A DNA stretch of 64,000 bases, from NCBI GenBank assembly GCA_017938365.1, contig JAGBBT010000110.1, positions 29,581 through 93,580 of the forward strand. The letters are read 5' to 3'. The position numbers and the translations under genes are program-made. The DNA comes from Treponema sp. Lineage in GTDB: Bacteria; Spirochaetota; Spirochaetia; Treponematales; Treponemataceae. This document shows positions 26,409 through 35,753 of the stretch, piece after piece; positions within the stretch are counted from its first letter, which is position 1; each line of letters begins with the position of its first letter. The notes under the pieces were generated by a model. The model did not search any database, was not told the DNA's origin, and saw nothing but the letters and a program-made list of their open reading frames with translations.

Positions 26409-27026
26409 TTATTTATCATTTTTATCAAAAAATTCAAAATCTTTTTTACATTGAGTTAAAATATTTTTACGTTTTCCATAAAACTTCATTGAAAAATGAT
26501 GAATAATAGCAATTAAATCCGATGTTAATTCTTCTTCAAATGTTTTTTCATCTGTCATATTAACTTCAATTATTTCCACATTATATTTTTCAAATAAATT
26601 TTTAAAATATCCAAACCCAAATCTAGTTAATCTATCTCTATTTGAAATAATAACTTTAGATACTCTTTCATTTAAAATTTCATTTAATAATTTATTTAAT
26701 CCATTTCTATTTTCATTCATGCCTGAAGCAATATCTGAAAAAATAAATTTTTCATTTATAATACTTCCATTAGCAACTACAAATTGTTTTAAACAATTAA
26801 TCTGATTTTCTAAATCTTTTTTTTGTTTTGGCGTAGAAACTCTTGCATAAATAGCAATATTTTTAACTTCATTTTTACTAAATGATTCAGGTAATTTATA
26901 AAGATATTTTTTATCACTTATTTTTTTAAATTCAATTCTGCCTGATTCTTTCATTTCATATAAACATTGTGATGAAATTTGTAAAATTTCTCGTATTTTT
27001 TTAGACGAATACCAATCATTATACAT
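26409..27026 (-). CDS. tnpA: IS607-family serine recombinase TnpA
   Basis: 205 residues: a MerR-like helix-turn-helix at the N terminus (WYSSKKIREILQISSQCLYE), then the resolvase domain IAIYARVSTPKQKKDLENQI with the catalytic Ser in ARVST and the arginine segment VIISNRDRLTRFG. IS607 transposase moves the element without much target specificity. It is preceded by a late-promoter core at 27055..27062 and followed by TnpB. Confidence 0.93.
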   Translation of the reverse strand: MYNDWYSSKKIREILQISSQCLYEMKESGRIEFKKISDKKYLYKLPESFSKNEVKNIAIYARVSTPKQKKDLENQINCLKQFVVANGSIINEKFIFSDIASGMNENRNGLNKLLNEILNERVSKVIISNRDRLTRFGFGYFKNLFEKYNVEIIEVNMTDEKTFEEELTSDLIAIIHHFSMKFYGKRKNILTQCKKDFEFFDKNDK

Positions 27027-27054
27027 ATAATTATTCTTTTATTTTCTTTTATAT

Positions 27055-27062
27055 TATTTATA
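27055..27062 (-). promoter_or_regulatory. T4-type late promoter core before TnpA
   Basis: Minus strand TATAAATA, 29 bases upstream of the tnpA start codon. Suggests that the element is transcribed late, or a chance match in AT-rich sequence. Confidence 0.4.
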
Positions 27063-27236
27063 ATATTTATTTATTTTATTATTATATTCATATTCTAATA
27101 TCTGGTTGCCCTATATATGTGTCTAGATTTCTTTACTAGTTTAATATTAGTAAACTTTTTAGTAAACTAATTAAAAAAATATCAGAATTGAATGTTGGAG
27201 AAAAGTTATAAGTTAACATTTATTTTTATAAATATT

Positions 27237-27244
27237 TTTTATAT
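27237..27244 (+). promoter_or_regulatory. T4-type late promoter core
   Basis: TATAAATA 15 bases before the ATG at 27260; a very short 5' leader would result. Confidence 0.5.
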
Positions 27245-27259
27245 AAGCGGAATAAAATA

Positions 27260-27728
27260 ATGAAAAACTTTGAAAATGTTTATTTAAAACTTATTTCAGA
27301 AATGAATGAAAGTATTGATAATAAGAGTTCTCGTATAATTCCAACTGGTCTTACTACTGAAAAAGACTATGAAATTATGAAAAGTATTATGCGGACAACT
27401 GTCTGATGGAAAATGGGAAAATTATAAGCCGTTTGAAAAATATTGGTTATTTGCAAATATTATTTTTGAGAACGGTCAAGTTTGCATTAAAATTAAACCA
27501 AATCGTTTTATGAGCATTAATAGTAATCCATATTTAGATATGTCTGATGAAAAAATAAAAATTTGGTTTGCTAATAGAATTAAAGATTTAATCAAAGAAG
27601 AAGGATTAAGTTGGAAACGTGATAATCAATCTGAAACAGATTATCTTGGTTATAAAGAACATATCACGGTTCAAGATGCATATAAAGCTTATGATAAATT
27701 AAAAGGAAGAAAAGATTATTTTAATTAA
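27260..27728 (+). CDS. Predicted injected/packaged protein with a CGG +1 shift
   Basis: 155 residues. The start MKNFENVYLKLISEMN matches an N-terminal signature shared by five other proteins of this window and recalls the T4 capsid-targeting sequence cut after I/L-x-E. After 44 codons CGG at 27392 leads the zero frame to TGA; skipping C gives IMGQLSDGKWENY and an open frame to TAA. The -QLSDG-WEN- block with KYW is a motif I recall from many phage hypothetical proteins. Its 3' end overlaps the convergent gene by 4 bases. Function unknown. Confidence 0.7.
27392..27394 (+). other. CGG +1 frameshift site 11 (gene at 27260)
   Basis: Context ATG CGG A. Zero frame: ACA ACT GTC TGA. +1 frame: GGA CAA CTG TCT GAT GGA, the conserved block. 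Confidence 0.88.
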
Positions 27729-28822
27729 ACCTTTCTAAACTTAAAAATTTTAAACTCATTTTTGATCATATCATCAATCTTATATTGTGGTAAAATATTC
27801 TTTACATAAAGATAAATTAAACACATTAACTGTACTTGAATATTATATGTTACTGCTCTTTCACGAGTATTTAAATATATTTCAAGTTGTTTATAATCAA
27901 ATACTTTATAATTATTAATCTTTAAAAGAAATTCATCTACCCATTTTGATCTAATCTTCTGTTTAATTTTATCTGACATTTGATATTCAATTTGTGAAAT
28001 TGAGTATTTTTTATGCTCAATTTCATATATAGCATTTGATTTTTCATAAGTTCTTATGAAAAACTTTATCATACTTGTAATTGTTTGATGTTGTTCTATT
28101 TTACTTAATTTGTTATTCAAAAATAAGTTTAAATCTATGACAAATTCTTTATTTTTAAAATGTTCTTTAAATGGTTTTAAAATGCTTTGTGCCGTAAATA
28201 AATTATCTTTATTCAAAGTCATTATTGTTGGTAAATGTTTATCAAATGAACAGATTCGCTGAATAAAGTGTTTTAATTCATGTTCAAGTGTATCTTTCCA
28301 ATCGTTGTTTTTAAAATTTAAGTAAATAACACAGTCTTTAAATTGTTCAAATTGTAAATTCTCTCTTAAAATAGTAACACCATTTGCATTTCTATTTTCA
28401 AATAGTTTTTTTATCTTAAAGTAAGCATTTTCTTCATTATCTATATTTCTAATTAATTTTGAAACAATTGTTTTTGTTTCCTTTTCATTAGTTATATCTA
28501 ATAAAATAATATGTAAATTTCCAGAAGAATCATATGCATATCGTCTTAAGCATGATAATAAAACTTGTGCGGTCTGCGAATCAATGTCTGAAATAAGCTG
28601 AATAATTTCTAAATATGAAATTTTCATTACTCTTCCCTGTTTAAATAAATTCTCCATAATCTTATTAATTAACTCATCAGGAACTGGAGTAAGCAAATTA
28701 GACTGAATAATCTCGTCAATTATTTTAGACGTATCATATTCTTTGTCAAATGGAAATTTCTTTAAAATATTTCCATAAGATTCTTCAATTATTTTATTAT
28801 AAATTTTTTCAAATTCTGTCAT
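27725..28822 (-). CDS. Zincin-like protein A, predicted to be packaged and injected
   Basis: 365 residues. MTEFEKIYNKIIEES is the shared N-terminal signature. The centre has the metalloprotease consensus HExxH (HELKH, residues 181-185) inside WKDTLEHELKHFIQR, suggesting a zinc-dependent peptidase; the third ligand is not obvious. It is clearly paralogous to the protein at 35754..36876 over its full length, including the C-terminal TREAVTYNIQVQL-type region (here NTRERAVTYNIQVQLMCLIY). If injected with DNA it could process host proteins at the onset of infection. Confidence 0.65.
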   Translation of the reverse strand: MTEFEKIYNKIIEESYGNILKKFPFDKEYDTSKIIDEIIQSNLLTPVPDELINKIMENLFKQGRVMKISYLEIIQLISDIDSQTAQVLLSCLRRYAYDSSGNLHIILLDITNEKETKTIVSKLIRNIDNEENAYFKIKKLFENRNANGVTILRENLQFEQFKDCVIYLNFKNNDWKDTLEHELKHFIQRICSFDKHLPTIMTLNKDNLFTAQSILKPFKEHFKNKEFVIDLNLFLNNKLSKIEQHQTITSMIKFFIRTYEKSNAIYEIEHKKYSISQIEYQMSDKIKQKIRSKWVDEFLLKINNYKVFDYKQLEIYLNTRERAVTYNIQVQLMCLIYLYVKNILPQYKIDDMIKNEFKIFKFRKV

Positions 28823-28830
28823 ATTTTGTA

Positions 28831-29970
28831 TCAGTTAACCTTTAAGATTTTTATGTCACCACAATCATAACAGTTATTATTCATTAAAATTGGTTCTGAA
28901 TAAGTTATTGCTGAGTATCTTTTATCATTTAAGTTAAACCAAGTTCTAGGATATATTCCAGGAATTATAACCTCTTTATTCTCAAATATTTGTTTTAGTT
29001 TTTCTTTATTGATTTCATTCCATTCATCTTCGAATATATGAATTAATCTATAACCTTTAGACTCGCATAACTCTGTTTTCATCAAATGATAATTTTTATC
29101 TTTATAAAAACATGAATGCCAATAAACTCCATTAAATTCTATAGCTAATTTTATTTCAGGAATTACAATATCTAATTCATAAGGAGCAATTAACTCTCTA
29201 TCATTCTCAGTCAAATTTGGATAAAACTGTTTACAAAAATCTGATAGTTCTTTTTCTTTATTGCTAATTCCAGAATTTAAAAATGGATAGCATTTTAAAC
29301 ATCGTGGCACTTCTTCACATTCTTTTATGTGATTAGTTGATCTTAATTTTTGTGTAAAAACATTACCACATTTTACACATTTCCATTTATACTCTTTAAA
29401 AATTCCATCATATTCTTCGGCAGTAAATGCTGGAACAACATAATTTTTAAATTTAGAAAATGACTTTAACATTTTCATTTTATAAGAAATTGAATTTCGA
29501 TATTTTAATAAAGAAATGTTTTTCTTTTTCTTAATTTCTTCATTTGAAGAAACATTTTCATATCCATATCTTTCCAAATTTGTTTTTCTAATTTTTTCTT
29601 TAACATCTTCTCTAGAAAATGGATTATGATCTTTTAATGCTTTTATTCGTTTTTCTTTAGCTTGTTCGACATTAAAATTATTTGGCGCGCATTTTCTATC
29701 ACAATGATTAATTTCTCTATTATGTCGTTTATACTCTAAAACTTTTTCAAATAAAATATTTTTACCGCAAGTTTTACATTTTCTTAATTCAATTCCATCT
29801 ACCAAATGAATTAAAACTTCTTTTAAATCTTTAAAACATTTTTCTTTCTCAAATATAAAAACACAATAATTATAACATTCAATATCTGTTTTTAATATTT
29901 TTATTAAATTTTCTAATCTATTATATCGAATATTTCTATCTTTAAACAAAAGTTTTAAATGTTCAATCAT
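28831..29970 (-). CDS. Vsr-like homing endonuclease, intact copy
   Basis: 379 residues. Zinc motif CKTCGKN...CDRKC, then KEKIRKTNLERYGYENVSS repeats, a second zinc ribbon WKCVKCGN...CLKCYP, and the PD-(D/E)xK nuclease core YELDIVIPEIKLAIEFNG, HLMKTELCESKGYRLIHIFEDEW. Acts as a free-standing homing endonuclease. Serves as the in-window control for the gene at 18872..20020: same length and domain order but no CGG. It sits between an injected-protein gene and a large virion gene. Confidence 0.85.
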   Translation of the reverse strand: MIEHLKLLFKDRNIRYNRLENLIKILKTDIECYNYCVFIFEKEKCFKDLKEVLIHLVDGIELRKCKTCGKNILFEKVLEYKRHNREINHCDRKCAPNNFNVEQAKEKRIKALKDHNPFSREDVKEKIRKTNLERYGYENVSSNEEIKKKKNISLLKYRNSISYKMKMLKSFSKFKNYVVPAFTAEEYDGIFKEYKWKCVKCGNVFTQKLRSTNHIKECEEVPRCLKCYPFLNSGISNKEKELSDFCKQFYPNLTENDRELIAPYELDIVIPEIKLAIEFNGVYWHSCFYKDKNYHLMKTELCESKGYRLIHIFEDEWNEINKEKLKQIFENKEVIIPGIYPRTWFNLNDKRYSAITYSEPILMNNNCYDCGDIKILKVN

Positions 29971-29988
29971 TTTAACTCACTCTAAATA

Positions 29989-30025
29989 AAAATGGTTATA
30001 GAAAAATACTTCCTATAACCATTTT
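29989..30025 (-). terminator. Rho-independent terminator
   Basis: 13-bp hairpin AAAATGGTTATAG...CTATAACCATTTT after the stop of the 1081-residue gene, with T-rich minus-strand tail. Confidence 0.75.
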
Positions 30026-30046
30026 AAACCAAAATTTAGTTTACAA

Positions 30047-33000
30047 TTATTTAAGAGGTTTTAATTGCATTTTCGGATCTATATAGAACGTTCCCCCTTG
30101 GGCGTTGAACGTTTTAAAATGCAATCTAACATTAATTGGTTTTGAAGGATCTTCAATATTGACTATAATTGTAGATTTAAATCTATAATCATAAGTGTTA
30201 ATGAAGCGGTCTCCTTCCCACTCCCAATCGTAGTCTGGATCACTTGTATTATTTGGATCTGCAATATGATCGTCAAATGTTTTCATTTCATAATAACCAT
30301 CACTTACACTTGAAAATATTTTTTCATATTTTTCATTTTCATCAAGTGTAGTTGTTACTACAGCTTCCCATGCGAGAAGATTTTTGAAATCATCAAGAAT
30401 GTATTGATCTACAAATCGAGGATCAGAGTGTTCCATTCCTTCAATATCAACACCACTTAAAAATTCACTTGATAATCTCCAGTTCTTTAGTGCCGTGAAT
30501 AACTCAAGTTTGTATCTTCCTGGTTGGAGTTGTTCACCATCTTTATTAACACATCTTACTTGAATGCCTTTAAACGGAATTCTACCAATTACACATTCAG
30601 TTGTATTAGAATCACCAGATCTGTTAGAAACAAGTAATGAAGCTTGAGAACCAGCTTTTCTACGAATTGAATATGGTTGAATGTAGTAATTCTTTGTACG
30701 TTGAACGTATCTACCATTTCCAACTGCGGTATCTTCTGTTGTTAAATCAAATGTTCTGTCATTTTCGTTTAAGCATGTGATTCCGTAGAAATTATCGCCG
30801 TATGCGGTAGATTGAAATTCTATATCTGAAAGAACAACTTTATTGCATCTGTCAATAAGAAGATATGCACCGTTTTCAACCATTCCATTATCACCGAGAT
30901 TTGTTATATATTCCCACTGCCCATGTCTATCACGCCATTGATCATCAGAAATAGCACGATAATTAGGATCATCTGCTTCACCAAAAAATCTGTTATCAGT
31001 AGGCCAGTTTTTAATAATTGGTGTAACATCTGTTTTATCAGAAACGTCTACCATAACCTTTTTGACTCTAATAACAGATCCATAACCGGTATTTAAAACA
31101 TTACCTCTTCTGGCAGATTTAACAAATTCAATTGTTCCAACAGTATTATTTGATTCAAATGTTCCATAAATTCTAACAGAATTTTCTGGCATCTGAATGC
31201 CTCTAGCATATAATCCCGGACCCCAATAATTAGAAACAGAAATTCCATTTCCTCTTACAGTTTGTTTTCCATAATTTCTAAAATCAAGATTCATTGCAGT
31301 ACGATAGGAATCATAATTAGTAGTCATGTTTTTAGGTCCATAACCTTCATTTGCTGTTGAAGATTCACCAGTTCCATTACCCATATATACTGAAAGATCA
31401 GAAATTGTTTCAACGCGACCTAAATCTTTTCTTCTATTAATTTCTTCCCATTTAAAAATTCTAAGAGCGTGTGCATTACCTTCATGCTCATTATATCTTT
31501 CAAAATTTCTAATATTCCAGCAACGTGGAAGTTTAATATCGATTGTTTTAATATCAAATTGAGAAACACCAACATTAAAAATAGAATCATAAATTATCAT
31601 TAATGAATTTGGTAAAACTGGTGTATTCATTTCAGCATCGATAATATTTCCGCCTTTATCCTTCTGAAAATCAGCAGTAATATTTTTAATAATTGTTTTA
31701 TTAAATCCATTAATATAAAATGTTTGAGGAACGTACATTACCTGTGTTGAACATTTATTAAAAATATATTTTACAGCAAGACCATAAACTTCTGCATTAG
31801 ATCTTTCATAAAATGCGGAATAATTAAAGTTTCCTTGACCTGTTTTATTGTATGCTGAAATCTTTAAACAATATCCTTGAAAAGTTGTAACTGGATAAGA
31901 TTCACTAGTTTCTGTCGTAGTTCCCGTAGGCGAAGGAGCTGTCATAATGCAAAGTCTGTTATTTAATGCTTGAATTGCAGTTCCATACGGTCCAAGAGTT
32001 ACACCATCTGAATAAGCGATTCCAGTTACTCCATAATGTCTTGTTCCGTTATCTTGATCACCATAAAAATTATACCATTTTGATGATCTATTAACAAACA
32101 TAGATGGACTAGATTGAGCATTATAATTTTGTCCAGCATAATTACCTCTATCATTATTGCCGCATCCAGATGCATTTGATGGAAGATAATTAATAACATT
32201 GTTATCAAACTTACAATTTCTATAAGATTGAATTAAAAAGTATCTACGTGCTTTCAAAAAGTCGGTTTTGGCTTTTGTCCAATTATCTTCTTCAAAATTC
32301 CAGTGTTCTTCGGTCCAATTTGTTACACCATTTATATCTTTTGATGTTAACTCACAAAAACCAAATTTAGAATTTTGAATAACACAATTTGTAGAAGATC
32401 TCTGTGAAGAATTAAAAATATCAAAGATTCCTCTCATTCCATAAGTACCAAATGTTGTTTGTTTACATTTTCTATAAATGTAACATCTATTAATAACAAT
32501 GGACTGAAATTTTGGATCTTGAATATGAACAATACCAAATTCATTATATCCATCATTGCTTACTTTAATTGTAGATGAATTGCTAGATGAGTCTTCAACA
32601 ATATTTGGATAACCATCTGGAGTAATATCAACATAGATATGTGCACGTTCTGCTTTTGAAGCACCCCATTTTGGATCTGTTTTTAATTCATCTGGAAGAA
32701 GATACCATAATTCATCAGTCTCTTTTGGACATCCAAGAAACATAATATTTCTTAATGAATATGGAACGTTTCTATCTTTATTAGCTGAATAAGTGTCATT
32801 ATGAGGATATAAAGGAACATCATAATTTATAGCAGGAGATGCTTTTCTCTGAGCATTTGTATATGCACCGCCGGTATATGCTTCAGTACGTTTAATTAAA
32901 TAACAGACACCATATTTATTTCCATCAAAATATGCAGATGTTGGAATTGAAAAAGGTGTTGAAGAGTTATTCATGTTATTTAATAATTCTTTTGTAAGAT

Positions 33001-33292
33001 GACGCGTACGTGGCATAATAGGACAACGCAAATCATCTGGAAGTGATGCTAATGCCTTTTCAGGGGTTGTTCCATCACGCAGTGATTCTTGTGGTCTTTT
33101 ATCATTTCCTTCTTCATCAAGTTGATCACCAGTTGGAAGTGTATAATCTTGTTTAAGTTCACCTGAAATTATATTTCCATAATCATCAGTAATAGACCCT
33201 CCATAGAATAAGTTTTGTGGGTCAATATATACAACATAATATTCTCGACCTTGATAATGTATAGTCGAAAAATCATTATAGGATGTTGCCAT
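30047..33292 (-). CDS. Large virion protein, probably beta-helical tail or fibre component
   Basis: 1081 residues, rich in Asn, Tyr, Ser, Thr and Gly, without membrane segments. Many short strands and turns (for example FKSTIIVNIEDPSKPINVRL at the C terminus; NCVIQNSKFGFCELT, NYRSCKFDNNVIN-type segments in the middle) suggest a right-handed beta-helix. It is first in a run of virion-like genes on the minus strand followed by a discoidin-like protein. AGGAGAAAATT precedes the ATG. Exact role (adhesin, baseplate spike) unknown. Confidence 0.6.
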   Translation of the reverse strand: MATSYNDFSTIHYQGREYYVVYIDPQNLFYGGSITDDYGNIISGELKQDYTLPTGDQLDEEGNDKRPQESLRDGTTPEKALASLPDDLRCPIMPRTRHLTKELLNNMNNSSTPFSIPTSAYFDGNKYGVCYLIKRTEAYTGGAYTNAQRKASPAINYDVPLYPHNDTYSANKDRNVPYSLRNIMFLGCPKETDELWYLLPDELKTDPKWGASKAERAHIYVDITPDGYPNIVEDSSSNSSTIKVSNDGYNEFGIVHIQDPKFQSIVINRCYIYRKCKQTTFGTYGMRGIFDIFNSSQRSSTNCVIQNSKFGFCELTSKDINGVTNWTEEHWNFEEDNWTKAKTDFLKARRYFLIQSYRNCKFDNNVINYLPSNASGCGNNDRGNYAGQNYNAQSSPSMFVNRSSKWYNFYGDQDNGTRHYGVTGIAYSDGVTLGPYGTAIQALNNRLCIMTAPSPTGTTTETSESYPVTTFQGYCLKISAYNKTGQGNFNYSAFYERSNAEVYGLAVKYIFNKCSTQVMYVPQTFYINGFNKTIIKNITADFQKDKGGNIIDAEMNTPVLPNSLMIIYDSIFNVGVSQFDIKTIDIKLPRCWNIRNFERYNEHEGNAHALRIFKWEEINRRKDLGRVETISDLSVYMGNGTGESSTANEGYGPKNMTTNYDSYRTAMNLDFRNYGKQTVRGNGISVSNYWGPGLYARGIQMPENSVRIYGTFESNNTVGTIEFVKSARRGNVLNTGYGSVIRVKKVMVDVSDKTDVTPIIKNWPTDNRFFGEADDPNYRAISDDQWRDRHGQWEYITNLGDNGMVENGAYLLIDRCNKVVLSDIEFQSTAYGDNFYGITCLNENDRTFDLTTEDTAVGNGRYVQRTKNYYIQPYSIRRKAGSQASLLVSNRSGDSNTTECVIGRIPFKGIQVRCVNKDGEQLQPGRYKLELFTALKNWRLSSEFLSGVDIEGMEHSDPRFVDQYILDDFKNLLAWEAVVTTTLDENEKYEKIFSSVSDGYYEMKTFDDHIADPNNTSDPDYDWEWEGDRFINTYDYRFKSTIIVNIEDPSKPINVRLHFKTFNAQGGTFYIDPKMQLKPLK

Positions 33293-33319
33293 AATTTTCT
33301 CCTAATATATTAAATATTT

Positions 33320-34366
33320 TTACGTATAAGTTCCAGTATAGAATGTTTCTATTTCATCTATTCCGGTATAATTATTATCTCGTCCACCTAAAATCGTTAT
33401 TTTAAATTTACTAAATTCAAATGTTTTATCGAGATTATATTTTAATGTAACTCCGACTGAAGGTGTTGATTCCAATTCTTCTTCATGGATTGTTTCCCAA
33501 GTTTTACCATCATTAGATCCTTCAAATTTCCATTTTTTAAATCCATATTTTGTTGTACCATCATACGCCATTTTAATTGTATATGAATTTAATTTTACGG
33601 GTTTTTCTAAATTATTTGACCATTCAATCCACTGAGGAAGTTCTTTATTATATTCTAATAACCATCCATTGCCACGTCCAAATGATTTAGTAAATATTTC
33701 ATAAGGATACCAATCTCTATATGAATTAGATGCAGAAATTGTCCATATTCCATCGTTATTACTCTGAGGATAATATGGTGATGTTCTAATAGTTACTTCT
33801 TCATCAAATATACTACTTGGAATATTTGTATCAACATTTTCTGGAGGATTAATTGAAATAACTTGCTCGTCTAGCGTTAATAAATCGTATTCATGAACAT
33901 TAAGACGATTCCTACCTGCATTTTCTGCCATAAATACTCCACCAATTTCTGCAAGAGGAAATAAATCAGGATATGGACTAAGATGATAATCATTATTCCA
34001 TCTAGCTTCAGTAAATCCTGTTAATGAAGCAATTTCAACATTTACCCAAGGCATATCCATAGATACTGGATACGTAAATTCTCCAGATGGATTTGGATCA
34101 ACAGGAGCGCCATAGCCATCTATTGTTTGATATTGATCAGAAAACAGAGCAACAGTCCAAACACCCTGATCAAAATCTGAATTAATATATTCCCATGAAA
34201 GAACACCTCCATCTTTTAAATGAAGATACTGATTATTCATTCCAGCAGGAAGCAAAATCAATTGATTATCTTTAACATAGATTATATTATTCTCAAGATT
34301 AGATGGACTTAGCATCTCAACTAAATCTGAATTAAAAGATATATTTCTACCAAAATGTATTTTCAT
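33320..34366 (-). CDS. Virion protein with a C-terminal discoidin-like (F5/8C) domain
   Basis: 348 residues. MKIHFGRNISFNSDLVEML opens a short attachment-like region. From about residue 215 a discoidin fold is visible: LPQWIEWSNNLEKPVKLNSY, YGFKKWKFEGSNDGKTWETI and FSKFKITILGG, typical for carbohydrate-binding F5/8 type C domains. It probably binds host or mucosal glycans. Its start overlaps the stop of the 66-residue gene by 4 bases, so it is translated with it. Confidence 0.7.
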   Translation of the reverse strand: MKIHFGRNISFNSDLVEMLSPSNLENNIIYVKDNQLILLPAGMNNQYLHLKDGGVLSWEYINSDFDQGVWTVALFSDQYQTIDGYGAPVDPNPSGEFTYPVSMDMPWVNVEIASLTGFTEARWNNDYHLSPYPDLFPLAEIGGVFMAENAGRNRLNVHEYDLLTLDEQVISINPPENVDTNIPSSIFDEEVTIRTSPYYPQSNNDGIWTISASNSYRDWYPYEIFTKSFGRGNGWLLEYNKELPQWIEWSNNLEKPVKLNSYTIKMAYDGTTKYGFKKWKFEGSNDGKTWETIHEEELESTPSVGVTLKYNLDKTFEFSKFKITILGGRDNNYTGIDEIETFYTGTYT

Positions 34367-34563
34367 GGTTTTCTATGTATTACAATTTTTCCATCTAATG
34401 ACATTACTAACCCTGGAATAGTGTCCAGATTAGTTCCAAGTACTTTATCGTTGGTTTGGATAATAACCATATTAGAATCAGTATTATATTTTATAGGCAT
34501 TAACTTACCCCATTGATGCAAATAATCACATCTATGAGAACATTTTCCAATTTTTACTTTCAT
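34363..34563 (-). CDS. Small hypothetical protein
   Basis: 66 residues (MKVKIGKCSHRCDYLHQWGK...). Opens with a motif similar to the downstream gene's start (MKIHFG), and has a CxxxC pair. Overlaps the discoidin-like gene. Could be a small virion subunit or fibre connector; function unknown. Confidence 0.6.
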   Translation of the reverse strand: MKVKIGKCSHRCDYLHQWGKLMPIKYNTDSNMVIIQTNDKVLGTNLDTIPGLVMSLDGKIVIHRKP

Positions 34564-34618
34564 TAGACTTTTTCATTTTTTTATATTTATTAAGATTTTA
34601 TGTAATTTTTAGTAAAAA

Positions 34619-34650
34619 AAAGCTAACATATTGTTTTATATGTTAGCTTT
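34619..34650 (-). terminator. Rho-independent terminator
   Basis: 13-bp hairpin AAAGCTAACATAT...ATATGTTAGCTTT with T7 on the minus strand, after the gene at 34675. Confidence 0.8.
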
Positions 34651-34674
34651 AAAGAATATATTTAAAGAGATAAA

Positions 34675-35730
34675 TTAATTTTTAGTAATTTGTAAATTAT
34701 CTCCGCTCCATTCTATATTGGTATCCCATGGCCATAATATATTACCCATAGTAAATGTTTGATTAGAATAACTTCCTGGAGTAGTAATTGAGCCATAAGA
34801 GTTCCATGCCCATCTAAATGTATTATCGCTGTTACCATAAACAAGATAAAGTGCAAATAACTTACCTTCTGGTCCTGATCCAACAAATTTACAATATGGC
34901 ATTACTGTTCCAGCTGGATCATTATTATTGCATGTTAATGTATATGTCTGTGAATTTACTGTTACATTAATACTCCAATTATATGGTCCTTTATTAACTT
35001 TTTCAATATTATCCATATTTCTAAAATCAAATGTGGACATATCATCCATCCAATATGAACGTTTTACTGGATACCAATCATAATTATCCCAAGGCCAGCC
35101 TAACTCTTCAATTGTAGCTTTTGCGTGATAAGTTCTATTTGTAGTGACATCACTATATTTACCTTTATAATACCATCTATATCCATCAGCATCTTTTTGA
35201 ATAACAAGACGATACTTATTATTATTTGAATAGCGTGCCCACTCTCTTCCTTCAACAAGAGTTTCTTGATTATCCATTGTACCATTTGAATTAGAATAGA
35301 TATATCCATATTTTGTTTCTGGATAATTGGTTGGGTTATATTCAACAATACCTGTCCATCTTACTTGTTTAAATTCAAATACATCAGAAGAACTTATAGA
35401 ACCATTAATACTATTCCATGTAATGCCTGATTCCCATGGCCAAAGAGTAGTTTCATCTGACTCAACGTATGGAGACTCGTAATCATTATTAAACATCGCC
35501 CAACGATTATTACTTTCATATAAAAAGTATTTTGATGACCCATCTTCTAATGTCATACAAAATTTATCTTGTGGTTGCGGTGTAGTAGTTCTTGGATCAA
35601 CATTTCTACTGAAAAATAAATAATTTCCATATATTGATGAACTATCAGAACCACTTAATGTAAAACCATATTGAATATGTTCTTGAAATAATTTTTCTAC
35701 TGGTTTTTTCCAACTCAAAGTATATACCAT
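34675..35730 (-). CDS. Virion-like protein with three WPW repeats
   Basis: 351 residues, unusually rich in Trp, Tyr and Asn. Three repeats of about 105 residues each end in LWPWESGITW, GWPWDNYDW and LWPWDTNIEW, preceded by a YFLYESNNRW/KYRLVIQKDADGYRWYYKG-type beta block. Aromatic-rich repeats of this type suit carbohydrate binding, as in fibre tips. Own transcription unit ended by a strong terminator. Family not recognised. Confidence 0.6.
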   Translation of the reverse strand: MVYTLSWKKPVEKLFQEHIQYGFTLSGSDSSSIYGNYLFFSRNVDPRTTTPQPQDKFCMTLEDGSSKYFLYESNNRWAMFNNDYESPYVESDETTLWPWESGITWNSINGSISSSDVFEFKQVRWTGIVEYNPTNYPETKYGYIYSNSNGTMDNQETLVEGREWARYSNNNKYRLVIQKDADGYRWYYKGKYSDVTTNRTYHAKATIEELGWPWDNYDWYPVKRSYWMDDMSTFDFRNMDNIEKVNKGPYNWSINVTVNSQTYTLTCNNNDPAGTVMPYCKFVGSGPEGKLFALYLVYGNSDNTFRWAWNSYGSITTPGSYSNQTFTMGNILWPWDTNIEWSGDNLQITKN

Positions 35731-35753
35731 AATAAATAATCCTATTTTATAAA

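Larger units (their letters stand above)
25130..27050 (-). mobile_element. IS607-type insertion sequence 1
   Basis: TnpA plus TnpB on the minus strand, with AT-rich flanks. Exact ends cannot be set by eye. Right-end sequence TTGTACTTAA...TATAAAATTAAGTTT is shared with the 63.7-kb fragment. Confidence 0.75.
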
